A stretch of DNA of 18,427 nt, taken from NCBI GenBank assembly GCA_002349055.1, contig DECD01000011.1:1-18427 (forward strand), given 5' to 3'. The notes below the pieces were generated by a model. That model had not been told where the DNA came from. It made no database searches and was given only the letters and a program-made list of their open reading frames with translations. Of the stretch, positions 1-5,532 are shown piece by piece. The DNA is from Bacteroidales bacterium UBA2939 (GTDB lineage Bacteria; Bacteroidota; Bacteroidia; Bacteroidales; P3). Positions within the stretch are counted from its first letter, which is position 1. Each line of letters begins with the position of its first letter. Position numbers and translations under genes: made by a program.

Positions 1-1
1 C

Positions 2-136
2 CTTTACATCTGGAAAGAGACAACCTTTTTATCGGAAAGCATAGAAACAATGAACATTAGAATCGATGCCTACAAAATAAGAGGGGGAAATGTAAATTAT
101 AACCACATATATTTTGTGGGGAATGATTTATTATGA
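2..136 (+). CDS. 3' end of an unidentified protein (5'-truncated by the window)
   Basis: A reading frame open from the window edge for 44 codons ends in TGA at 134-136. The peptide is rich in alternating hydrophobic and charged residues and ends in HIYFVGNDLL, which reads like a genuine beta-rich C-terminus. The frame starting at base 1 is also open but stops after 19 codons. No family is recognisable from so short a piece. Its position just before toxin-like modules makes an immunity protein or another Rhs-locus gene a reasonable guess, but that is inference from context only. A promoter for the next gene starts 10 nt after its stop, so the two are probably separate transcription units. Confidence 0.45.
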   Translation, partial: LYIWKETTFLSESIETMNIRIDAYKIRGGNVNYNHIYFVGNDLL

Positions 137-145
137 TAAAAAAAA

Positions 146-177
146 TTGTGGGGGAATGAAAAAAAGTCGTATCTTTG
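146..177 (+). promoter_or_regulatory. Bacteroidetes-type promoter (-33 TTG / -7 TATCTTTG)
   Basis: TATCTTTG at 170-177 matches the Bacteroidetes -7 consensus TAnnTTTG. A TTG at 146-148 sits 21 nt upstream, the right distance for the -33 box. Transcription would start near 184. The TTG at 175-177 that opens the longest version of the downstream reading frame therefore lies inside the -7 box and cannot be its start codon. Confidence 0.7.
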
Positions 178-225
178 CAGTCGAAAAAATATGAAGGAGA
201 GCCTGTTACAGCTCAAGAGAAAAAA

Positions 226-669
226 ATGGTGGAGATTCTTAATAGCGATAAGTATATTGTAAATCTTAAAATTCAAAAAAATAGCTTTATAGCGATTGAC
301 CCAAATGGTAAAAAAATTATAACAAGCGAAGGCGGTGGATCATTTATGGGGAACCGTTTAAATGATGATAATAGTAAGGCTTTTGGAATGCAAGTCTTAA
401 ATGCAGTGGACTCAAGAGATGTAGACCCACAATCTGGCACAAATATTTGGCATGAGATAATGGAGTCTTTCGTTGGCTGCCGAATATCTCTTGACGACAG
501 AAAGAAAAGTTGTAGGTACGACGATAAAGAAGAAATGAACATTGTTTATCCACAAGCTCATGCCGAAGCAAATGAATATTTCTGCGGCCATGTGTTAAAG
601 TTTACATGGAATGGACGAACAGTAAAATGGTTGGATCCGACGATTCTTATAGAAAATTCTAAAAAATAA
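226..669 (+). CDS. Orphan polymorphic-toxin C-terminal module, putative (HExxE / AHxxA)
   Basis: The product is 147 aa if started at ATG 226. A TTG at 175 would give 164 aa but lies in the promoter -7 box, so I prefer the ATG. There is no signal peptide or membrane segment. Two motifs stand out: IWHEIMES (H76-E77) and YPQAHAEAN (H112), an HE...AH pattern I associate with C-terminal domains of bacterial polymorphic toxins. The toxin assignment is inference from this pattern and from the RHS-core toxin tip 0.6 kb downstream. A repeat or delivery domain is missing, so this looks like a stand-alone or displaced tip. The next gene begins 19 nt after its stop and could be its cognate immunity gene. 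The gene is AT-rich with long A-runs, unlike the GC-rich genes right of 3.5 kb, which suggests horizontal acquisition. Confidence 0.55.
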   Translation: MVEILNSDKYIVNLKIQKNSFIAIDPNGKKIITSEGGGSFMGNRLNDDNSKAFGMQVLNAVDSRDVDPQSGTNIWHEIMESFVGCRISLDDRKKSCRYDDKEEMNIVYPQAHAEANEYFCGHVLKFTWNGRTVKWLDPTILIENSKK

Positions 670-688
670 ACTTTTTTAACCTTATCGA

Positions 689-1300
689 ATGAGCAAATTG
701 TTCATATTCATAATGTTTGTATGTGCGCTGGCATCCCCGGCATATTCCCAAAATTGGTGTCAGTTAATAAAAGGTCACACCACAGTCGATGAGGCCGAGG
801 CTTTTTTGGCTTGGATAAATCAAAAAGATTTGGATTTGCTAGATCAAACAGAAAAACCGGCGCAGCCAATTCGTGATACCTTTCTGGTGTTAGACACATG
901 CTCTGCTGGAAATATTATGCTCATCGAAATAAGGAGAGCGAATGATTCAATTGGGTATTATGAAATTACGTTGTTCGAGGATTTTCCCATCAAAATCCCC
1001 ACGTCTTTCACCATTATCACATTACGTGAGGATATCGACAGCGGAGAAGTTCTCTCCATCGGTCAAGTCTATCCGATGCTGATAAAGCCATATTTCTACG
1101 TGGACCGACTACCTGGAGATTTTTATTATCCCATTATAGTCGGAACCCGAGAGAAGGTGGCCGTCGAAGCCCAGATGCCTACAAATGGGAATTTTTATAC
1201 ATCGCCGAACATAGTTGGAAAGATCTATTTACGAGAAGGTTTGGATGCTTTTGACGGTGCAGAACGAGGGGCGTACTCGCCACAAAGAGAAGACAACTGA
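689..1300 (+). CDS. Secreted or periplasmic protein of unknown function
   Basis: The product is 203 aa. It opens with a clear type I signal peptide: a basic residue at 3, a hydrophobic core at about 4-16, and predicted cleavage in AYS|Q at 20/21. The rest is mostly beta-type sequence with no motif I recognise. Two cysteines in the mature part (C24 and C70) could form a disulfide in the periplasm. It lies 19 nt after the toxin-like module and probably shares its transcript, so a periplasmic immunity role is possible but unproven. It ends in TGA at 1298-1300, and the downstream RHS-core gene continues in exactly the same frame with no other stop between them. Readthrough or a mutated stop would fuse the two products. 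Confidence 0.75.
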   Translation: MSKLFIFIMFVCALASPAYSQNWCQLIKGHTTVDEAEAFLAWINQKDLDLLDQTEKPAQPIRDTFLVLDTCSAGNIMLIEIRRANDSIGYYEITLFEDFPIKIPTSFTIITLREDIDSGEVLSIGQVYPMLIKPYFYVDRLPGDFYYPIIVGTREKVAVEAQMPTNGNFYTSPNIVGKIYLREGLDAFDGAERGAYSPQREDN

Positions 1301-1303
1301 TTG

Positions 1304-2140
1304 ATGAAACAACATGACAATAGAAACAATGGGGTAAACCGCACAATAACCGTGTGGTTTTACCCCCTTGTTTCCACCGGGAAAGAACGCGACGAGGAGA
1401 CGGGCTACGGCTACTTCGGAGCAAGGTACATGGATCACGAGTTGATGACCATGTGGCTCAGCGTAGATAGATATGCTGATAAATACCCGTTCATCTCACC
1501 CTATGCCTATTGTGCTTGGAATCCATTGAAATTGACGGACCCAAGCGGGGATACAATTATTTTTAAGGATAAAAAAGCTGAAGAGATGTTCGAAAAAACA
1601 TATAATGACATAAGTGTTAAGTTGATAAAATTTCGCAATAAAAAAAGACTTAGTAAAAAGAAACAGGAGAAATATATTGCATTGTCTAAAATAAAGCAAT
1701 CAATGGATGATATTAAAAATTCAAAGACGAAATTCTACTATTCTTCCCTGCCTAATGATGGTTCAATAAAATCTGGGGGACATACTTACTGGAAAGAAGG
1801 TGTAGATGGAGTTTCTGTAGATATTACTGAAGATTGTTACGGCACACTTGTTCATGAGACAAAACATGCAAGTCAATTTGTTTCGGGGGATTGGGAGGTT
1901 GACAAGGGATCGGTTGATGAAGAGGGCCACTTTGGTCTCATTAATTATGATCTCCAAGATGAGTTTGATGCATATCGTCAAGAGTTTAATTATCAGTTTT
2001 ATATCAATCATGAGAAGTATTATGATGATAATCGTATCAAAACAGAATTTGTGAATGGATATAAAGATAAACCATATATAATTCCAGAATACATTCAGTA
2101 TAATGCATCAAATCCCAAAACAAATAAAAATGAAGAATAA
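1304..2140 (+). CDS. Truncated RHS core with metallopeptidase-like C-terminal toxin
   Basis: The product is 278 aa from ATG 1304; an in-frame TTG at 1301 is the alternative start. Residues about 22-82 are the RHS-repeat-associated core: TGKERDEETGYGYFGARY, then WLSVD, SPYAYCAWNP and the boundary LTDPSGD. The hundreds of residues of YD repeats that precede this core in full-length Rhs proteins are absent. After residue 82 the sequence becomes AT-rich and Lys-rich and carries LVHETKHASQF, an HExxH zinc-protease motif (H184, E185, H188). LQDEFDAYRQEF follows, where E220 could be the third zinc ligand. This is the architecture of an orphan toxin tip that can recombine with a full-length rhs gene. 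No delivery signal is present. The overlapping downstream lipoprotein gene is the likely immunity partner. The RHS core is certain; peptidase activity is inferred from the motif. Confidence 0.85.
   Translation: MKQHDNRNNGVNRTITVWFYPLVSTGKERDEETGYGYFGARYMDHELMTMWLSVDRYADKYPFISPYAYCAWNPLKLTDPSGDTIIFKDKKAEEMFEKTYNDISVKLIKFRNKKRLSKKKQEKYIALSKIKQSMDDIKNSKTKFYYSSLPNDGSIKSGGHTYWKEGVDGVSVDITEDCYGTLVHETKHASQFVSGDWEVDKGSVDEEGHFGLINYDLQDEFDAYRQEFNYQFYINHEKYYDDNRIKTEFVNGYKDKPYIIPEYIQYNASNPKTNKNEE
1331..1366 (+). repeat. Inverted repeat at the 5' edge of the RHS core
   Basis: GGGGTAAACCGCAC (1331-1344) and GTGTGGTTTTACCCC (1352-1366) form a long stem with one G-T/C mismatch and one bulged T around a 7-nt loop. 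It lies inside the start of the RHS-core reading frame. In RNA it could act as an intragenic stop or as a block between the secreted-protein gene and the toxin tip. It could also just be coding sequence of the RHS core. TTGTTT follows it, a poor terminator tail. Confidence 0.6.
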
Positions 2141-2657
2141 GTTTTTTTACAGAAATATTAAAATTATACTGCCACTGATTTTGGCTACCGTGATGGTATC
2201 GTCATGTGCGATATCAAAGAAGTGTTCCAATCCACCAGTTTCGTACAAAATAAAGATTAATCAATTAGTTTTTCCTATTGCATTTAATCAAAAATACTAT
2301 TGTTATGATATTTATATTGAAGATTCTGTTTGTTCAATATATCAGATAAACAGGGCTTACAAAAAACCATCTCGACTAATATATGATACTTTATATGTTG
2401 AGTCATTTCGTCTTTCACAAGATGAAATTGAAGAGATTGATTCAATAGTTGATGATTTATGGAATAAGCGAGATACGATATATGCCAGTAATACGATTGA
2501 TGGTAATTTAACAAACCTGTATTTGATGAAGAGAGATAAACCGAAAAAAATTGTAATCTCTAACCGGAAAGTGGACATTGTCAATAGGTTATTTGATATT
2601 GTGAATGTTTATTGCAATAAAGCAATGATACCGCTTTTACAAAAAACATTCGAATAA
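2130..2657 (+). CDS. Lipoprotein, putative immunity protein of the RHS toxin tip
   Basis: The product is 175 aa from ATG 2130, chosen because residues 1-26 then form a lipoprotein signal peptide: basic start, hydrophobic ILPLILATVMV, and lipobox VSSC with the acylated cysteine near residue 27. An ATG at 2103 would add nine residues ahead of the signal and is less likely. The start overlaps the last 11 nt of the RHS-toxin gene, so translation is probably coupled. The mature protein is AT-rich, Tyr/Ile-rich and acidic around QDEIEEIDSIVDDLW. No known family is recognised. The overlap with the toxin tip, the similar base composition and the membrane anchoring are typical of immunity proteins in polymorphic-toxin loci, but the function is inferred from context. 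Confidence 0.75.
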   Translation: MKNKFFYRNIKIILPLILATVMVSSCAISKKCSNPPVSYKIKINQLVFPIAFNQKYYCYDIYIEDSVCSIYQINRAYKKPSRLIYDTLYVESFRLSQDEIEEIDSIVDDLWNKRDTIYASNTIDGNLTNLYLMKRDKPKKIVISNRKVDIVNRLFDIVNVYCNKAMIPLLQKTFE

Positions 2658-2897
2658 AGGTTATTTATGGCCTTATTACTGGTGCGTTAAAATTTGAACG
2701 TTATTGAGACTGGTACCTGTCACAACGGAAAAGAATAGATAATTGAACCGAACAGAACATAAAACCGACACATAGCAGACCCTTCTGGAAGGCAACGACA
2801 GGGGGCAAACATCTGCTTCATCCTTGCTATAGGTCTACCCTCTGAGACGGTTGGCCGTCCGTCGGGGCAAAACAACTTTTATTCGAGCTCATATATA
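2658..2897. other. Non-coding gap between the Rhs tail and the antitoxin-like gene
   Basis: No convincing reading frame is present on either strand. A small stem GACGG/CCGTC (2846-2850 with 2855-2859) is visible, but no U-tract makes it a terminator. No obvious terminator follows the lipoprotein gene. This stretch is where a toxin gene would be expected downstream of the antitoxin-like gene on the minus strand. Confidence 0.5.
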
Positions 2898-2939
2898 CTA
2901 AAAACTAGAATATTCGGGAAGAAGTACGGTATAGGCCAT
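2898..2939 (-). pseudogene. Possible remnant of a toxin gene (13 residues)
   Basis: An ATG begins 3 nt after the antitoxin-like gene's stop and reads MAYTVLLPEYSSF before a TAG. The spacing is that of the second gene in a toxin-antitoxin pair, and the start resembles the first beta-strand of small RelE/ParE-fold toxins. Nothing further downstream continues it. It may be chance. Confidence 0.25.
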
Positions 2940-2947
2940 GGGCTATA
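2930..2947. repeat. Near-perfect 18-bp palindrome over the antitoxin-gene stop
   Basis: TATAGGCCATGGGCTATA is self-complementary except for one symmetric pair of positions. It covers the TAG stop of the antitoxin-like gene and the ATG of the small remnant ORF. Confidence 0.6.
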
Positions 2948-3212
2948 GGGCTTCAATCATCGACATCACATCCTCACGGGTCTCCAGCCGGGTGAATCTA
3001 GCATCCGGGCGGTGCGCCGCCTCGATGTCGTTCTCCACCGCCTTGACGTTGCGCGGGTCGGCAAAGAAACTGTCCCCGGAAGGACTGAACCGATAGGGGT
3101 CGACACGCCGCGTCGGCTCTAGCAGCTTATCCACCAGCCAGTCGCGGTCTTTCTGTGAGAGGGAAAGACTTTCGATGAAAGACCAGAGCTTATTCATTGT
3201 TATTGTTGCCAT
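2943..3212 (-). CDS. Small antitoxin-like protein (orphan)
   Basis: The product is 89 aa from the ATG at 3212. The longer open frame (to 3335) runs through the promoter, so the internal start is preferred: the -7 box at 3241-3248 puts the transcript start about 20 nt upstream. The N-terminus, MNKLWSFIESLSLSQKDRDW followed by LVDKLLEP, is a helical pattern I associate with small Bacteroidales proteins encoded just upstream of RelE/YafQ-type toxins. A hydrophilic middle (DPYRFSPSGDSFFADPRN) and a C-terminal helix follow. A full toxin gene is not found downstream, only a 13-residue ORF 3 nt after the stop. The protein is therefore an orphan antitoxin, or an antitoxin-family protein with another job. 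The family assignment comes from recall and is moderate. Confidence 0.7.
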   Translation of the reverse strand: MATITMNKLWSFIESLSLSQKDRDWLVDKLLEPTRRVDPYRFSPSGDSFFADPRNVKAVENDIEAAHRPDARFTRLETREDVMSMIEAL

Positions 3213-3240
3213 AACGCTTTTCTTTTTTGAATTCCGATTG

Positions 3241-3248
3241 CAAAGATA
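3241..3248 (-). promoter_or_regulatory. -7 promoter box of the antitoxin-like gene
   Basis: On the minus strand the sequence reads TATCTTTG, a perfect Bacteroidetes -7 box, 29 nt upstream of the chosen ATG. The -33 region is only a T-rich stretch. Confidence 0.65.
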
Positions 3249-3351
3249 CAACTTTTTCCCCATATAACGCAGAAAACAGGAAAATATTTTAAAATATTCG
3301 TATGTTTTCAGGAAGAAACAACCAATCATGCCCACAGCCGCCGGCGCTCTG

Positions 3352-3394
3352 TGGTAGGAGTTGGTTAGGAGTTGGTAGGGAGATGGTAGGGAGT
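3352..3394. repeat. Four tandem copies of an 11-bp G-rich unit
   Basis: TGGTAGGAGT, TGGTTAGGAGT, TGGTAGGGAGA and TGGTAGGGAGT follow each other directly. The copies are nearly identical, and the period of 10-11 bp is one helical turn. It sits in the 314-bp gap between the antitoxin-like gene and the alcohol dehydrogenase terminator. Confidence 0.8.
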
Positions 3395-3426
3395 TTATAC
3401 GGTTATGATACTAGGGGTTATGCACG

Positions 3427-3456
3427 AAAAAAGGCACCTTTCGGGGGAAAGGTGCC
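3427..3456 (-). terminator. Rho-independent terminator of the alcohol dehydrogenase gene
   Basis: A perfect 10-bp stem (3433-3442 with 3447-3456, arms GGCACCTTTC / GAAAGGTGCC) has a 4-nt loop. On the minus strand it is followed by TTTTTT, 71 nt past the stop codon. Confidence 0.9.
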
Positions 3457-3526
3457 GGATTGGGGTTTTGTGTTCTGAAATTTAACTTAACAGATGTTAA
3501 AACGACATAATGGCGGTATTCCGCGT

Positions 3527-4693
3527 TCAGAGGCTCTCGCGGAGGATGTCGACCACCTCGGGGCGCGTGAGGGTGCGATAGCCCACAGGGAGGATGAGGA
3601 CGGCATCGGCCACCTGTTCGAGGTTGGCTTCGCTGACGCCCAGCTCGCGGCTGTGCATCACCACGCCGATTTCGTTCATCCACTCTTCGAGGCACTTGAG
3701 GCCCTCGGTAGCCACCTGCTCGTCGCTCTTGCCCTCGGGGCGAACACCCCAGACGTTTTTGGCAAAGCGGACAAACTGGTGCAATCCGTCGTGCATCACA
3801 TGGCGATAGTAAGGCAGTGATACCGAGGCGAGTGTCATGCCGTGGGTGGCATCGGTGACCAGACCGATGGCGTGGCCAATCTGGTGCACCTCCCAGTCGC
3901 CGCCCTTGCCGCATTTGAGCAGCGAGTTGAGGGCCCAGGTGGCGGTCCACATGATGTTGGCGCGAGCCTCGTAGTCCCGCGGATTCTTGGCGGCGATGCG
4001 GCTGGAGTGGATGAGCGAGCGCATAAGGCCCTCGTTGATATAGTCGGTGGTGCAGTCGCGGTCGCCGGCGAAGTACTGCTCCATGAGGTGGCTCATGATG
4101 TCGAAGAAGCCCGCCACCATCTGGTACTGAGGCACCGTCATGGTGAAGCGCGGGTTGAGGATGGCGAAACGGGGGAAGAGGGACGGGCCGAAAACCTTGC
4201 CGCGTTTGAAGCCTTCTTTGCGATTGGTGATGACGCTGCCGCCGTTCATCTCGCTGCCGGTGCCCACCATGGTGAGCACGGCACCCACGGGGACGGTCTT
4301 GCAGTCGGGGCTCTTCTGGCCCACCCAGTATTTCTGCCAGGGGTCTTCCTCACAGTAGGCCGAGGCCGAGACCCCCTTGGCGTAGTCGATAGTGGAGCCG
4401 CCGCCCACGGCGAGGATGAGGTCGACGTGGTTGTCGCGCACCAGGCGGCCACCCTCGAGGACCTTCTCGTAGGTGGGGTTGGGCATCACGCCAGGGTCTT
4501 CAACGACGGTCTTGCCTGCGGCTTTAAGTGCCGCGACGACAGCGTCGTAGATGCCGTTTTTCTTAATCGAGCCGCCGCCGTAGCTGAACATCACCGTCGG
4601 CCCGTAGTTCTTCAACTCCTCGACGAGATGGCCCATGGCGTCTTCGCCGAAATACAATTTGGTGGGATTGTGAAATTTAAAATTGCCTTGCAT
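3527..4693 (-). CDS. Iron-containing alcohol dehydrogenase (butanol dehydrogenase / YqhD-like)
   Basis: The product is 388 aa, the normal length for group III metal-dependent alcohol dehydrogenases, which interconvert aldehydes or ketones and alcohols with NAD(P)H in the cytoplasm. The ATG at 4693 gives the canonical N-terminus MQGNFKFHNPTKLYFG; the frame stays open for 32 more codons upstream but runs through the promoter. Nucleotide-binding glycine motifs are at YGGGS (38-42) and AVGGGSTIDYAK (95-106). Metal ligands of the family are all present: D198 and H202 in FFDIMSHLMEQ, then H270 and H284 in EVHQIGHAIG and DATHGMTLA, with the conserved H274 between them. The closest architectures are BdhA and YqhD. 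The exact substrate, and NADPH rather than NADH, cannot be told by eye. It is a monocistronic gene with its own promoter and terminator. Confidence 0.95.
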   Translation of the reverse strand: MQGNFKFHNPTKLYFGEDAMGHLVEELKNYGPTVMFSYGGGSIKKNGIYDAVVAALKAAGKTVVEDPGVMPNPTYEKVLEGGRLVRDNHVDLILAVGGGSTIDYAKGVSASAYCEEDPWQKYWVGQKSPDCKTVPVGAVLTMVGTGSEMNGGSVITNRKEGFKRGKVFGPSLFPRFAILNPRFTMTVPQYQMVAGFFDIMSHLMEQYFAGDRDCTTDYINEGLMRSLIHSSRIAAKNPRDYEARANIMWTATWALNSLLKCGKGGDWEVHQIGHAIGLVTDATHGMTLASVSLPYYRHVMHDGLHQFVRFAKNVWGVRPEGKSDEQVATEGLKCLEEWMNEIGVVMHSRELGVSEANLEQVADAVLILPVGYRTLTRPEVVDILRESL

Positions 4694-4720
4694 ACCGCTA
4701 AATTGATTTATTTTAAAATG

Positions 4721-4753
4721 CAAATATACAAATATTTTTTCGAATCGGTCAAA
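4721..4753 (-). promoter_or_regulatory. Promoter of the alcohol dehydrogenase gene
   Basis: On the minus strand, TTTG (4750-4753) and TATATTTG (4721-4728) are separated by 21 nt, an excellent -33/-7 pair ending 27 nt before the ATG codon. It interleaves with the promoter of the divergent gene. Confidence 0.75.
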
Positions 4754-4768
4754 AAAATCGTATCTTTG
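4736..4768 (+). promoter_or_regulatory. Promoter of the MarC-family gene
   Basis: TATCTTTG at 4761-4768 is a perfect -7 box 41 nt before the ATG. The -33 position is occupied by a weak TTTTTTCG. It overlaps the -33 box of the divergent dehydrogenase promoter. Confidence 0.65.
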
Positions 4769-4809
4769 CATCTTCAATTTTACGTCCATTTTAATATAAA
4801 ACCTTGATT

Positions 4810-5415
4810 ATGTTGGAAATTATCAATCAGATTAGCTTCGTGGAAATCCTCAGTGCGTTCATTGTGATGTTCGCCATCATCGATATCACGGGTTCCATTC
4901 CCATCTTCATCAGCATGGAAGACAGCGGCAAGCACATCAAGCCGCTCTACGCCACGAGCGTGGCCCTGGGCCTCTTCCTGGTGTTCTTCTTCACCGGCGA
5001 AGCCCTGTTGAACCTCTTCGGCATCGACATCGCGTCGTTCGCCGTAGCCGGCGCTTTCATTCTGTTCCTGTTGGCTTTGGAAATGGTGATGGGTCGCGAG
5101 CTCATCAAGAACGAGAGCGTGGGCTCGGGCGCGAGCATCGTCCCCGTAGCCTTCCCCCTCATTGCCGGTCCCGGCGCCATCACGGCCTTGCTCTCGCTGC
5201 GCGCCGAATACGCCACCGTCAATATCCTCATCGCGCTGTTTCTCAACATCATCATCGACTACATCGTTATCCGCCTGCTGAAGAAGCTGCAACGCTGGCT
5301 GGGCGACGAGGTGGTGTTCGTGCTGCGCAAATTCTTCGGCGTCATCCTGATAGCCATCTCGGTGAAACTCTTCGCCTCGAACCTGGCCATCGTCATCCAC
5401 AACGCCGGACTATAA
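4810..5415 (+). CDS. MarC family integral membrane protein (UPF0056)
   Basis: The product is 201 aa, close to the usual length of about 200. Six hydrophobic segments span it, starting with ILSAFIVMFAIIDITGSIPIF (about 13-33), which contains the D-x-x-G turn of the family. The hallmark FPLIAGPGAIT lies at 115-125. ATG 4810 is preferred over an in-frame TTG two codons upstream. MarC proteins sit in the inner membrane. Despite the name they are not established as drug-resistance determinants, and their transported substrate is unknown. The gene stands alone, between its own promoter and a strong terminator, and is transcribed divergently from the alcohol dehydrogenase. Confidence 0.93.
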   Translation: MLEIINQISFVEILSAFIVMFAIIDITGSIPIFISMEDSGKHIKPLYATSVALGLFLVFFFTGEALLNLFGIDIASFAVAGAFILFLLALEMVMGRELIKNESVGSGASIVPVAFPLIAGPGAITALLSLRAEYATVNILIALFLNIIIDYIVIRLLKKLQRWLGDEVVFVLRKFFGVILIAISVKLFASNLAIVIHNAGL

Positions 5416-5428
5416 GCCTCACCCCCTA

Positions 5429-5460
5429 CCCCTCTTCGCACGGAGAGGGGATTTTTTTTT
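5429..5460 (+). terminator. Rho-independent terminator of the MarC-family gene
   Basis: A CCCCTCT / AGAGGGG stem (5429-5435 with 5444-5450) is followed by A and nine T residues, 14 nt past the stop codon. Confidence 0.9.
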
Positions 5461-5466
5461 AATTAT

Positions 5467-5509
5467 TTGCAATTTTTCCGCCACAAGGCGTACTAATAGG
5501 AGTATTTTG
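5467..5509 (+). promoter_or_regulatory. Weak promoter candidate for the receptor/kinase unit
   Basis: TTG at 5467-5469 and TATTTTG at 5503-5509 lie upstream of the receptor gene. The -7 box is one T short of TAnnTTTG, and the 33-nt spacing is too long for a paired -33, so only the -7 box is a serious candidate. Some promoter is required here because a terminator lies directly upstream. Confidence 0.35.
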
Positions 5510-5532
5510 ATAATAAAAACACACACACATAA

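Noticed and set aside
175..225. TTG start at 175 for the first toxin-like gene
   Set aside because: The TTG is part of the promoter -7 box, upstream of the expected transcription start.
3842..4807. 321-codon open frame on the plus strand opposite the alcohol dehydrogenase
   Set aside because: Antisense shadow: His/Val/Ala-rich and without motifs, while the minus strand carries all the catalytic residues of a known family.
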